DNA from: Flavivirga jejuensis
Lineage (GTDB): Bacteria > Bacteroidota > Bacteroidia > Flavobacteriales > Flavobacteriaceae
Length of the DNA stretch: 64,000 nt
Assembly: GCF_030540765.1 (NCBI RefSeq)
Contig: NZ_JAUOEL010000006.1
Span: 186,001 to 250,000, forward strand
Direction of reading: 5' to 3'
The notes beneath the pieces were generated by a model that worked only from the letters and a program-made list of their open reading frames with translations, was not told the DNA's origin and ran no database searches. This document shows, in pieces, positions 27,369-36,702 of this stretch. The first letter of the stretch is position 1, and every line of letters begins with the position of its first letter. The translations under genes were made by a program, and so were the position numbers.

Positions 27369-29471
27369 ATGTCTACAAAGCTTCAAACTCCTATAGATTA
27401 CTTAAAAGGCGTTGGTCCTAACAGAGCCGATTTGCTACGTAAGGAGTTAGGTATTCATACATATCAGGATTTAATTAATTTATTTCCAAATAGATATATA
27501 GACAAAACGCAGTATTATAAAATCAATCAACTGCAACGAAATAACGCAGATGTTCAAATAATTGGTAAAATTATCGCCTTTAAAGAAGTGGCTCAAAAAC
27601 GCGGTAAGCGCTTAGTTGGGACTTTTCAGGATGACACTGGCACTATGGAATTGGTTTGGTTTAGGGGACAAAAATGGATTCGAGAAAACTTAAAACGAAA
27701 CAAAGCGTATGTTATTTTTGGAAAAACCAATTGGTTTAGTGGCAAGTTTAGTATGCCACACCCAGAGATTGAAGGCTTGGAGGAGCACAAGGCAAATTTA
27801 AGTTCTGCAATGCAACCTGTATACCCTTCAACAGAAAAACTATCAAATAGTGGTATTTCAAATCGTGTGATTAATAAAATCATGCAACAGCTCTTTTTAG
27901 AAACTGGTAAAAAATTTACCGAAACGTTACCAGAAAACTTACTTACAGAACTCAAATTAATCCCGAAAAATGAAGCGCTTTTTAATGTGCATTTTCCGAT
28001 GAGTCAGGAGCTACTTTCCAAAGCTCAATTTCGATTAAAATTTGAAGAATTATTTTATATTCAGTTACAACTTATCATCAAAAATTTAATTCATAAATCA
28101 AAAATAAAAGGATTTCCTTTTGAAAAAGTTGACACCTATTTCAATACCTTTTTTAAAGAGCATTTACCTTTCGATTTAACTGGTGCACAGAAACGTGTTT
28201 TAAAAGAAATTCGTGCCGATTTAGGCAGCAATGCCCAAATGAATAGACTCTTACAAGGTGATGTTGGATCTGGCAAGACCATAGTAGCACTTATGTCAAT
28301 GTTAATAGCACTTGACAATGGTTTTCAAGCTTGTTTAATGGCTCCGACTGAAATTTTGTCAGTCCAACACTATAACGGATTAATCGAACTATGTAAAGAA
28401 CTGAATATCAATATAAAAAAACTCACAGGTTCAACTAAAACTTCAGAAAGAAAAAAAATTCATGAGAGTTTAGAAAATGGCGAATTACAGATCCTTGTTG
28501 GCACACATGCGCTACTTGAAGATAAGGTTAAATTCAAAAATTTAGGACTCGCAATCATAGATGAACAACATCGATTTGGGGTTGCACAACGAAGTAAATT
28601 GTGGAAGAAAAATATGTCACCTCCTCATATTTTAGTGATGACAGCAACACCAATTCCTAGAACTTTAGCCATGTCTGTTTATGGCGATTTAGATATCTCA
28701 ACAATTGACGAATTACCACCTGGTAGACAGTCTATAAAAACGGTGCATCGCTATGATAAAAATCGGTTGAATGTCTTCAAATTTATTCGAGATGAAATAA
28801 CAAAAGGAAGACAGGTTTATATTGTATATCCACTAATTCAAGAAAACGAAAAAATGGATTATAAAGATCTCATGGATGGTTACGAAAGTATTTCCAGAGA
28901 TTTTCCATTACCCGATTATCAAATATCCATAGTGCATGGAAAAATGAAACCTGCCGATAAGGAGTACGAAATGCAACGCTTTATAAAAGGAGAAACTCAA
29001 ATTATGGTAGCAACGACTGTTATTGAAGTAGGTGTTAATGTGCCTAATGCCTCTGTGATGATTATTGAAAGCGCAGAACGTTTTGGTTTATCGCAATTGC
29101 ACCAGCTTCGCGGTCGTGTGGGACGTGGCGCAGAGCAGAGTTATTGTATTTTAATGACGAGTCATAAACTTAGTAGTGATAGCAAGACACGTTTAGAAAC
29201 TATGGTAAGAACCAGCGATGGTTTTGAGATCGCCGAAGTAGATCTTCGTTTACGCGGTCCAGGAGATATTATGGGAACACAACAAAGTGGCGTATTAAAC
29301 CTTAAAATAGCAGATATCATAAAGGATCATGACATTTTGCAACTGGCAAGACATCATGCAAAAAACATACTTAAAAACGATGCGACACTATCCTCTACGA
29401 ACAACAAAGTAATCTTAGAAGCCTATAAAGCATTAGGTAAATACAAAAATATCTGGAATTACATCTCTTGA
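27369..29471 (+). CDS. recG: ATP-dependent DNA helicase RecG
   Basis: A 700-residue branch-migration helicase for stalled forks and Holliday junctions. N-terminal wedge/OB domain: LKGVGPNRADLLRKELGI and the IGKIIAFKEV...LVGTFQDDTG strands. Helicase motifs: Walker A GDVGSGKT (about 297-304), LMAPTEIL, VGTHALLED, DEQHRFGVAQR (about 398-408), TATPIPRTLAM, VYGDLDISTIDELPPGRQ, TTVIEVGVNVPNASVMIIE, QLRGRVGRG, and the C-terminal RLRGPGDIMGTQQSG. All motifs are intact. ATG at 27369. MiaE follows 49 bp downstream in the same direction. Confidence 0.97.
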   Translation: MSTKLQTPIDYLKGVGPNRADLLRKELGIHTYQDLINLFPNRYIDKTQYYKINQLQRNNADVQIIGKIIAFKEVAQKRGKRLVGTFQDDTGTMELVWFRGQKWIRENLKRNKAYVIFGKTNWFSGKFSMPHPEIEGLEEHKANLSSAMQPVYPSTEKLSNSGISNRVINKIMQQLFLETGKKFTETLPENLLTELKLIPKNEALFNVHFPMSQELLSKAQFRLKFEELFYIQLQLIIKNLIHKSKIKGFPFEKVDTYFNTFFKEHLPFDLTGAQKRVLKEIRADLGSNAQMNRLLQGDVGSGKTIVALMSMLIALDNGFQACLMAPTEILSVQHYNGLIELCKELNINIKKLTGSTKTSERKKIHESLENGELQILVGTHALLEDKVKFKNLGLAIIDEQHRFGVAQRSKLWKKNMSPPHILVMTATPIPRTLAMSVYGDLDISTIDELPPGRQSIKTVHRYDKNRLNVFKFIRDEITKGRQVYIVYPLIQENEKMDYKDLMDGYESISRDFPLPDYQISIVHGKMKPADKEYEMQRFIKGETQIMVATTVIEVGVNVPNASVMIIESAERFGLSQLHQLRGRVGRGAEQSYCILMTSHKLSSDSKTRLETMVRTSDGFEIAEVDLRLRGPGDIMGTQQSGVLNLKIADIIKDHDILQLARHHAKNILKNDATLSSTNNKVILEAYKALGKYKNIWNYIS

Positions 29472-29520
29472 TCTTGGTGAGTAACTACTTATAATGTTAC
29501 TTTTACAAAAAAAAACGACT

Positions 29521-30102
29521 ATGCTTGGTTTAAAACTAGAAACGGATCCGCGTTGGGTAAATATTGTAGAATCAAATATTGAAGAAATTCTAACCGATCA
29601 TGCATGGTGTGAACAAAAAGCCGCTTCTAACGCTATCACTATAATTACTTTAAATTCTGAATATACCGATCTGGTTACCGATCTGTTACTTTTAGCTCAA
29701 GAAGAGCTGGAACATTTCCAAATGGTTCATGATATTATAAAAAAACGTGGCTACAAACTGGGTAGAGAGCGCAAAGACAGTTATGTAAACGAGCTTTATA
29801 AATTTATGAATAAAGGTGGAAACAGACTGCAGTGCATGGTAGACAGGCTTTTATTTTCTGCCATGATCGAAGCCAGAAGTTGCGAGCGTTTTAAACTATT
29901 ATCTAAAGAGATAAAAGATCCCGAACTTTCTAAATTCTATCATGATCTTATGATTAGCGAAGCTGGACATTACACAACCTTTATAGGGTTTGCACGTAAA
30001 TATGGAAAAGATATTGATGTAGATAAACGTTGGAAAGAGCTCGTAGAATTTGAAAGTATAGTAATAAAAAACTACGGAAAAGCCGAAACTATACATGGAT
30101 AA
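29521..30102 (+). CDS. miaE: tRNA-(2-methylthio-N6-isopentenyl adenosine37) hydroxylase
   Basis: A 193-residue non-heme diiron monooxygenase of the MiaE family, which hydroxylates the isopentenyl group of ms2i6A37 in tRNA. Iron ligands appear in the ferritin-like helices: E31 (WCEQKAA), E62-x-x-H65 (QEELEHF), E117 (MIEARSCERF) and E147-x-x-H150 (SEAGHY). The frame is open 27 nt further upstream. I choose ATG 29521 because it yields MLGLKLETDPRW, the usual start, and the upstream codons are a poly-A stretch. Likely cotranscribed with recG. Confidence 0.93.
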   Translation: MLGLKLETDPRWVNIVESNIEEILTDHAWCEQKAASNAITIITLNSEYTDLVTDLLLLAQEELEHFQMVHDIIKKRGYKLGRERKDSYVNELYKFMNKGGNRLQCMVDRLLFSAMIEARSCERFKLLSKEIKDPELSKFYHDLMISEAGHYTTFIGFARKYGKDIDVDKRWKELVEFESIVIKNYGKAETIHG

Positions 30103-30128
30103 AAAAGCTCAACCTAAAAAGGTTGAGC
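30101..30128 (-). terminator. intrinsic terminator for the DUF2911 gene
   Basis: GCTCAACC/GGTTGAGC hairpin (30107-30114 with 30121-30128) with an A6 run at 30101-30106, which reads as T6 on the minus strand. It sits between the miaE stop and the DUF2911-TPR stop, so the T-run fits the minus-strand gene best. Confidence 0.75.
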
Positions 30129-30145
30129 CAATTAATTACTGTTTG

Positions 30146-30169
30146 TTGATTGATTGATTGATTGATTGA
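30146..30169. repeat. TTGA microsatellite, six units
   Basis: (TTGA)6, 24 bp, lies between the terminator hairpin and the stop codon (30177-30179) of the DUF2911 gene. It is in the 3-prime untranslated part, so length variation would not change a protein. Confidence 0.9.
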
Positions 30170-30176
30170 TGATTTC

Positions 30177-31268
30177 TTATAAGGCTCCTAGTTCTCCTAA
30201 AAGTTTTTCTGAATTTGCTTTTACATTTGCAGATGGATTAAGTGATAATGATTTCTTTAAATACTTAATGGCATTTTTCTTATCTCCCATCGTTTTATAG
30301 CACTCCCCTAAACTATCATATGAGTTTGCATCTTTCGGGTTATTTGCTACGTTTAACTTAAAATATTTTAAAGCACGCTCGTAGTCTTTTGCTGCCATCA
30401 TTTGATAACCGATAGTATTCAATTGGTTTTTGTTTGCCATTGTTGAAGCTTCATCCATTAGTGCAGCATATTCTTGAGTATTTCCAAGTTTATTTAATAT
30501 TTGTCCTTTAATAGCTAAGTTATTAAACGTTTTTTGGCTGTAAAAATTACCTGAAATCGCACCATTTATCCAGCCTAAAGCCTCATTTAAATCACCTCCA
30601 TTATTTAACGAGAAACGAGCTATATTCTCCCAGTTTTGTCTATTAAAACCTAAATTACCAGTGGATTTATCTCTAAACTCATTTAAAACAATATTTGTAA
30701 CATCGAATGCTACTTTAAAAGGAATTTCTTTTTTCTCCCACACAAGAGAAACTATTGCAAATGTTGGTGCTATGCTATTAACCTCGTAAGTTAATAACTC
30801 TTTATGTGCCGCAGACTTAGTCTTAACATCTACGCGTAACGCATCATTAGAGGCATCATAAAAGTAACTTCCCCAAGCATTCACATCATGAGACAAAATT
30901 ATGGTTGCGTTGTCTGCATCTTTCAATACGACATGAAAACCATAGGTTCCAGCTTTAATAGCTTTTCCTTCCAGTTTAGCATCGTGGGTAAAAGTTATAA
31001 TAGTATTCTCATTGGCTCCTGCCCGCCAAGGCGCAGCCGTTGCTGTTCCAAAACCTAAATTATTCATTCCGTAAGGAACCAATTTTCCCCATATTTCTCG
31101 ACCATTCACACTTGGTCTGGAATATGTTATTGAAACATCCGAAATACCTACACGCTGAGACATAGTCGCTTGTTGACTAGCGCGTGGTGTATTTAACTGA
31201 GCAAATGTGCTAAAACTTAAAAAAAGCAAAAAACACATAAATAATCTAGTGAGGTAGTTAGTTGTCAT
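30177..31268 (-). CDS. periplasmic DUF2911 protein with C-terminal TPR
   Basis: A 363-residue secreted protein. The signal peptide ends TFAQ (about residue 24). A DUF2911 domain follows: QRVGISDVSITYSRPSVNGREIWGKLVPYG, PWRAGANENTIITF, AGTYGFHVVL and WGSYFYD. The C-terminal third (about 225-355) is TPR-like, with LKYFKLNVANNPKDANSYDSLGECYKTMGDKKNAIKYLKKSLSLNP as a clear repeat. This architecture is common in Bacteroidota; the function is unknown, and a protein-binding role is inferred from the TPR. Monocistronic, with its own terminator. Confidence 0.87.
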   Translation of the reverse strand: MTTNYLTRLFMCFLLFLSFSTFAQLNTPRASQQATMSQRVGISDVSITYSRPSVNGREIWGKLVPYGMNNLGFGTATAAPWRAGANENTIITFTHDAKLEGKAIKAGTYGFHVVLKDADNATIILSHDVNAWGSYFYDASNDALRVDVKTKSAAHKELLTYEVNSIAPTFAIVSLVWEKKEIPFKVAFDVTNIVLNEFRDKSTGNLGFNRQNWENIARFSLNNGGDLNEALGWINGAISGNFYSQKTFNNLAIKGQILNKLGNTQEYAALMDEASTMANKNQLNTIGYQMMAAKDYERALKYFKLNVANNPKDANSYDSLGECYKTMGDKKNAIKYLKKSLSLNPSANVKANSEKLLGELGAL

Positions 31269-31437
31269 TTTGTTTTATTTTTTGATTGATTATGTTTTTC
31301 AAGGTATGTACAAATCTCATTTACAGGTGTTAGCGTTTTGTTAAAGAATCGCGTTTGACTGTTAATTAACATAATTTAAGAGTTTTAGATCTGTTATTTA
31401 CTTCTTATAAAACAGTACCTTAATCAAATAGAATTTT

Positions 31438-31445
31438 TAACTTTG
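31438..31445 (+). promoter_or_regulatory. candidate -7 promoter element upstream of mutS2
   Basis: TAACTTTG, an exact TAnnTTTG match, 26 nt before the ATG at 31472. The -33 region is not obvious. Confidence 0.4.
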
Positions 31446-31471
31446 TTCACTTATACCTCGATGAAAAAAGA

Positions 31472-33640
31472 ATGATAAACATTCATAACAAAACATTAAA
31501 AGACCTAGAGTTTTCAACAGTTCTACAACAAGTAAGTGAACACTGTGTAACACCACTAGGAAACAAAAAGGCCTTATTAACAGCTCCTTACAAAACTAAG
31601 GAGACACTTCTTAATGCGCTACAATTAACCAATGAATACCTGTCGTCTTTTTATAACGACAATCGTATTCCTAATCATGGTTTTGATACTATAGAAAAGG
31701 AAATTAAGCTCTTACGCATTGAAAATACTTATTTAGAAGTACATGCATTAAAAAAAATAGTTTCAATTTCATTAACTACAAATGAGATTGTTACTTATTT
31801 AAAAAAGTTTGAAGAGTATTATCCGAAGCTTAACGAATATGCCTCACATATAGAGGTCACCAAAGTAATTATTGAAAAAGTAGATGCTATTGTAGATCGT
31901 TTTGGAGATATAAAAGATAATGCCTCTAGCCTACTTTATGAGTTACGCCAATCTATTAATAAGATAAAAGGTAAAATTAATGCTAGTTTCTCATCAGCTC
32001 TAAACATGTATCACAATCTTGAATATTTAGATGATATTCGGGAATCTGTAGTAGATAACAAACGTGTGCTCGCCGTAAAAGCAATGTATCGTCGTAAAGT
32101 AAAAGGTGCTATTATGGGAGGAAGCAAAACGGGCAGCATTGTTTATATAGAACCAGAAACGACCTTACAACACTCACGAGAGCTTAATAATTTAGAATAT
32201 GAAGAGCAAGAAGAAGTGATTCGTATTTTAAAAGACGTTACTAATTATATACGTCCGTTTTTATCATTATTAGAAAACTATCAAACATTCTTAATAGACA
32301 TTGATGTTATTTCAGCAAAAGCGAAATATGCGCGATCTATGAATGCAATTCTTCCTGAGATATCGGAAGATAAAAGCATGTACTTACGAGACGCTTACCA
32401 TCCTTTATTATATTTAAATAATTTAGAACAAAAAGAAACCACTTTTCCACAATCCGTAAGACTAAAACAAGATAGTAGAATTATTGTAATCTCAGGGCCT
32501 AACGCTGGTGGAAAAAGTATTACTCTAAAAACAGTTGGTTTACTACAAGTCATGCTACAAAGTGGTCTATTAATTCCAGTACATGAGCGTAGTAAGGTTT
32601 GCTTATTCGATAGAATTTTAAGCGATATTGGAGATAATCAATCTATAGAAAACCATTTAAGTACCTATAGTTATCGCTTAAAACAAATGAATTACTTTTT
32701 AAAGAAATGCAATAAGAATACCCTCTTTTTAATAGATGAGTTTGGTACAGGAAGTGATCCTGAACTTGGTGGTGCTTTGGCTGAAACATTTTTAGAGGAG
32801 TTTTACCATAGAGAAGCTTTTGGTATCATAACAACACATTATTCTAATTTAAAAATCTTAGCAAACGAGTTACCTCATATGCTTAATGCGAATATGCTTT
32901 TTGATGAACGCACTCTCGAACCTCTTTTTAAATTAATTATCGGACAAGCGGGAAGCTCATTTACCTTTGAAGTGGCTCAGAAAAATGGCATTCCTTATAG
33001 TTTAATAAATCGTTCTAAAAAGAAGATTGAACGTAGTAAAGTACGTTTTGATGCGACTATAGCCAAACTTCAAAAAGAACGTTCTCGTTTGGAGAAAACA
33101 GAGGAATCGTTAAAGATCAATGAAAAGAAAAAAATAGAAGAAGCTGATAAGCTAGAAGAGATCAATTCTAAAATTCAAAAGAAATTAGAAAGCTATCAAG
33201 AATTATATGACAGCAATCAGCGTTTAATTTATCTCGGACAAAAAGTAAACGATATTGCCGAAAAATACTTCGATAACAAGCAGAAACGTGCCCTTATGGA
33301 TGAGCTTTTTAAAGTAGTCCAAATTGAGAATTCCAAACGGAAAAAAGTGACTAAAAAACAGAAAAAAGTCATAAAAGTTAAAGAAGCCCAAGTAAAAAAA
33401 GAAGTTGAAAAAGTTGTAACCGTAATACGTAAAAAGAAAAAAGAAGCAAAGAAAAAAGCTATTGAAACCCCGAAACCAAAGGTTATTTTAAAAATTGGAG
33501 ACCGCGTACGTATGGAAGATGGTCGTGCTATTGGTAGTATTGATAAAATTGAAAAAAATAAGGCTATTGTGAATTATGGCATTTTTACGACTAATGTAAA
33601 TATCGATCAATTAGAGCTGGTAGAAGCTGTAAAAAAATAA
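31472..33640 (+). CDS. mutS2: MutS2-type DNA mismatch-repair-like ATPase lacking Smr
   Basis: A 722-residue MutS2 family protein. N-terminal core and clamp helices (LKDLEFSTVLQQVSEHCVTPLG, SSLLYELRQSINKIKGKI, YRRKVKGAIMGGSKTGSIVYIEPE) lead to the ABC ATPase: Walker A GPNAGGKS (about 343-350), LLQSGLLIPVHERSK, DIGDNQSIENHLSTYS, Walker B LFLIDEFGTGSDPELGGAL and ITTHYSNL. A long coiled coil rich in Lys/Glu follows, then a KOW-like linker (IGDRVRMEDGRAIGSI). The protein ends there: the Smr nuclease domain usual for MutS2 (about 780 aa in most bacteria) is absent. ATG 31472 is used because ATG 31461 is out of frame. Confidence 0.9.
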   Translation: MINIHNKTLKDLEFSTVLQQVSEHCVTPLGNKKALLTAPYKTKETLLNALQLTNEYLSSFYNDNRIPNHGFDTIEKEIKLLRIENTYLEVHALKKIVSISLTTNEIVTYLKKFEEYYPKLNEYASHIEVTKVIIEKVDAIVDRFGDIKDNASSLLYELRQSINKIKGKINASFSSALNMYHNLEYLDDIRESVVDNKRVLAVKAMYRRKVKGAIMGGSKTGSIVYIEPETTLQHSRELNNLEYEEQEEVIRILKDVTNYIRPFLSLLENYQTFLIDIDVISAKAKYARSMNAILPEISEDKSMYLRDAYHPLLYLNNLEQKETTFPQSVRLKQDSRIIVISGPNAGGKSITLKTVGLLQVMLQSGLLIPVHERSKVCLFDRILSDIGDNQSIENHLSTYSYRLKQMNYFLKKCNKNTLFLIDEFGTGSDPELGGALAETFLEEFYHREAFGIITTHYSNLKILANELPHMLNANMLFDERTLEPLFKLIIGQAGSSFTFEVAQKNGIPYSLINRSKKKIERSKVRFDATIAKLQKERSRLEKTEESLKINEKKKIEEADKLEEINSKIQKKLESYQELYDSNQRLIYLGQKVNDIAEKYFDNKQKRALMDELFKVVQIENSKRKKVTKKQKKVIKVKEAQVKKEVEKVVTVIRKKKKEAKKKAIETPKPKVILKIGDRVRMEDGRAIGSIDKIEKNKAIVNYGIFTTNVNIDQLELVEAVKK

Positions 33641-33710
33641 GAATTTTAAGACAAAAATATTCTTCTTAAAAATTTACTTATTTTTACATAAAAAAATTGG
33701 TTAACCAGTT

Positions 33711-34592
33711 ATGAGAAATTTTAAAATAGAACACTTATTATTCTTGTTTTTATTAAGCAGCTCATTAATCTTTTCTTGTAGTTCATCAAAAGATAAAAGC
33801 ATTGATGACCTTAATGAAAATATTATTGAAGAAGAAGAGGAAGAGATAGAAAGTAAAATAACCTGGAAAAACTGGTACCTCTCTGTTCCTATTAATAATG
33901 GTGATGGTAAAGCGACATCCATTTTTTACGAAGCTATAGAAAAAGAGGCTCTAACGACTGAACAATCTAAATATTTCTATAAAAATAACGACGGTAGTTA
34001 TACTATGTTTACCAAATTTACAGGCTTCACAACCTCCGGACTATCGGCTTTAAATGATAAATATTGCAGAACCGAACTTAGAGAATTTTGGAAAGGCAAC
34101 CAAAGTACTCAAGACAATTGGTATATGAATAGCGGTACTCATATTTTGGAAACAACACTCCATGTAGATTTTGTAGAAGGTAATGGTCGTACTATAATAG
34201 CCCAAATACATGGAAAAGAAACAACAGGTCTTAGTGGGGCTCCTGCAACAGTTAAAATACGTTGGAATAGCGGTATGATTCAAGTTGATTACTATACGAA
34301 ACCAGACCCTGGAGAACCTTGGACAAGTGCTTTTGATGATAAAATAGATGTAGCTCGCGTAGATAACGAAGTGTTTACATTTAAAATCAAAATTGAAAAC
34401 GGTAAATTTTATTATGCATTAGAGTGTGAAGCCAAAAACTTAAATATTGACTACACTTTGGTATTTGATTATGTTGGAAACGGATACGCACATCAAAACT
34501 ATTTTAAGACAGGGAATTACTTTGGCTGGAATGCAGATTATGAAAAAACGGCTCAAGTGACCTTACATGCTGTTAAAACTGATCATTTTTAG
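33711..34592 (+). CDS. alginate lyase lipoprotein, polysaccharide lyase family 7
   Basis: A 293-residue PL7 lyase that cleaves alginate by beta-elimination. The three diagnostic beta-strand motifs are present: RTELRE (120-125), QIHG (Q165-I-H167) and YFKTGNY (264-270). Q165, H167, R120/R124 and the YFK Tyr make the usual active site. The N-terminus is a lipoprotein signal (FSCSSSKD, Cys23) followed by an acidic linker (IEEEEEEIES), which suits display on the cell surface. The QIH (not QVH) variant often goes with guluronate preference, but that is only suggestive. No SusC/SusD pair or other alginate genes are adjacent. Confidence 0.93.
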   Translation: MRNFKIEHLLFLFLLSSSLIFSCSSSKDKSIDDLNENIIEEEEEEIESKITWKNWYLSVPINNGDGKATSIFYEAIEKEALTTEQSKYFYKNNDGSYTMFTKFTGFTTSGLSALNDKYCRTELREFWKGNQSTQDNWYMNSGTHILETTLHVDFVEGNGRTIIAQIHGKETTGLSGAPATVKIRWNSGMIQVDYYTKPDPGEPWTSAFDDKIDVARVDNEVFTFKIKIENGKFYYALECEAKNLNIDYTLVFDYVGNGYAHQNYFKTGNYFGWNADYEKTAQVTLHAVKTDHF

Positions 34593-34593
34593 G

Positions 34594-34708
34594 TAAACTA
34601 AAAAAAGTAACTTTTATTAGAAAAAAACTATTTACAACGAATAAAAGTTTAGACCAATTAGAATTATTGGCCGAAGCAAAAAGTAAAAACCGCATGCGCG
34701 TAAACTAG
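34594..34708 (+). pseudogene. fragment of a lost gene, possibly a WbuC-like cupin N-terminus
   Basis: After the lyase stop, one frame without an ATG reads KLFTTNKSLDQLELLAEAK and then SKNRMRVN before TAG at 34706. The block LDQL..LAEAKSKNRMRVN resembles the start of small cupin metalloproteins of the WbuC type, which continue with an N-F-H motif that is missing here. Protein-like sequence that stops abruptly next to the accessory region suggests a truncated gene. The family assignment is from memory of the motif and weak. Confidence 0.35.
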
Positions 34709-34725
34709 ATATAACATGATTCCGA

Positions 34726-36636
34726 TTATAAATCATTATCAAAACCAAGCCAACGCTGTTTTTTGTTTTTATCTATAGTGAATACATGTTCTTCTTTTCC
34801 TTTAGTAAGGTTTCTTAACCATAACAAAGAATTTTCTGGAATATTGTAATAAAGCACCGTATCCTTAGCAACTCGTGAGCCTAAACTTCTCCAATTTTTG
34901 TCCCAATAAAACAGTTCATATTCTTCACCAATATTGATATGGTTATCATCATTTCTTACTTGAAATTCAATTGAATCTATATGTTCGGGAGTTTTAAACT
35001 TCCACCCTAATGAAAAATCTGTACCTCCAGAAAGGGATAAAGGATCATCATCAAAAGCACCGTTTTCCCATATTAATTCTAGGTTATTCTTTTTGTAAAC
35101 CGTTCCTGTTAATAGTTTTCCATTAACACCATAAAAAGCCAACTTTGCTAAAAATGATTCTTTTTTATTTGAATAAAAACGGACGTATTTGAATTTTTCT
35201 TTTGAACGTAATTTTATTGTATTTATATGAGTACTATTAAAATTAGTTATTTCATATAAGGTTTTTGCACTATTAAAATCCTTTTTGTTGCTTCCTTGAA
35301 ATACGCCTCCATTTATACTTTTGATCCAATTTATTTTTGATTTATTTCTTGGGGTACTTAATCCTATTTTTCTGGTTAGACTAACTGAATCTAAAGTGGA
35401 TAGATTAGGTTTAAAAAAATGAACTTTTTTTGTATTATCAATATAGAATGGATAATTCACTGGAATATTATTGTCATTTTCTTGATTAGTTGCCATATAT
35501 AATACATTGACTCCAACATTATTATATACATTTTCTTTACCGTTATATTTCCCTAAAGCAATTGGTTTCCAGACATTATTAATATCAAAAACGCATAGTA
35601 AAGGGAGAGAATTTGGTACATCAAATACATTTTTAATTTTAATATTTAAAGTAGGTACATATTCTGCTGTAACATCTTGTTGAAATTGAGATAGCGTATT
35701 TTCTATTTTTTGATGACAATATACTCCCCTATTCACTTTAGGAATACTTTCTTCTTTAAAAGAAATTTTTAAATCTGTTTTCCCATTTACTTGAGTTGAA
35801 TATTCCTCTTTATCATATCTTGTGTAAATCCAAGAATGTCCAAAGGAAGGATGATTACCCCAGTGTAGCACCATATCTTTTGCACAAATAATTCCAATAG
35901 CTCTAAAAACATTGACTAAATAATTTACAGCATCATCGCACAATCCTAATTTCGACTTTTCAATTTGACTAGTACTTAATGGAACAGGGTAATATTTTCC
36001 AATTTTGGTCATATTTATATGTCCAAATTCTGAAGTTATAGAATCTACTACAAATCTTAATGATGCTCCTTTATCTAAATAATTGTATACCCACTTATAC
36101 TTTTTAAATAATTTTTCACGACTGTTTTCTTCTATGGGTTCATTAGTACTTTTGTATGGTAAAATATAATTACAAAAATCATCAAAGGATGCTCTCTTAT
36201 TTTTCGGAATTCTCTTCCACGCTTCAAATGATAATTCAATATTTTTAATTATAAAATTGGAAGTTAAAACCTTAATATCAGAAATTAATTCAGTTTTTTT
36301 AGAAATCGTTTTTGACACAGAATCTAAAATTTTTCCAAAAATTTCACGACGCACATCACTTTTAGGGTAGTTGTAAATACTATCAAAAGCGCCTTCAAAC
36401 CCTTTTATTGTTTTATAAGAGGCATGTTTGTGCATGTTTTTAATAAGAAACACAGCTGCTTTGTATTTAAGGCTATCATCGGGGTTTACCTTATAAAGGT
36501 TCAATACTTTTTCCAATTCAGGTCTATTATCACCTGCTTCTATTAATGCCAATTCTAAACCTTTAGGAATATCTGAGCATGAAATTATTAAAAACGTGCA
36601 GAAAGTAAAAAAGTAATTGTATAAATATTTCATCAT
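34726..36636 (-). CDS. transglutaminase-like lipoprotein, copy A
   Basis: A 636-residue lipoprotein (lipobox IISC, Cys20). The N-terminal helical part (SDIPKGLELALIEAGDNRPELEKVL, YKAAVFLIKNM, GFEGAFDSI) precedes a transglutaminase/papain-like core: C233 in LGLCDDAVNYLVNVFRAIG and H267 in FGHSWIYTRY give Cys and His of a possible triad. The C-terminal half is beta-rich, with a discoidin-like stretch (KYVRFYSNKKESFLAKLAF, DFSLGWKF, IDSIEFQVRNDDNHINIGEEYELFYW) that could bind sugar. It is a tandem paralogue of the next gene upstream. It is the last gene of the long minus-strand region; no partner function is known. Confidence 0.72.
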   Translation of the reverse strand: MMKYLYNYFFTFCTFLIISCSDIPKGLELALIEAGDNRPELEKVLNLYKVNPDDSLKYKAAVFLIKNMHKHASYKTIKGFEGAFDSIYNYPKSDVRREIFGKILDSVSKTISKKTELISDIKVLTSNFIIKNIELSFEAWKRIPKNKRASFDDFCNYILPYKSTNEPIEENSREKLFKKYKWVYNYLDKGASLRFVVDSITSEFGHINMTKIGKYYPVPLSTSQIEKSKLGLCDDAVNYLVNVFRAIGIICAKDMVLHWGNHPSFGHSWIYTRYDKEEYSTQVNGKTDLKISFKEESIPKVNRGVYCHQKIENTLSQFQQDVTAEYVPTLNIKIKNVFDVPNSLPLLCVFDINNVWKPIALGKYNGKENVYNNVGVNVLYMATNQENDNNIPVNYPFYIDNTKKVHFFKPNLSTLDSVSLTRKIGLSTPRNKSKINWIKSINGGVFQGSNKKDFNSAKTLYEITNFNSTHINTIKLRSKEKFKYVRFYSNKKESFLAKLAFYGVNGKLLTGTVYKKNNLELIWENGAFDDDPLSLSGGTDFSLGWKFKTPEHIDSIEFQVRNDDNHINIGEEYELFYWDKNWRSLGSRVAKDTVLYYNIPENSLLWLRNLTKGKEEHVFTIDKNKKQRWLGFDNDL

Positions 36637-36702
36637 TTTAAATTTGTGTTATCTTTTATCCAATACATACTAATTAAGTCTAGCTTATTTACCAACTTTA
36701 TC

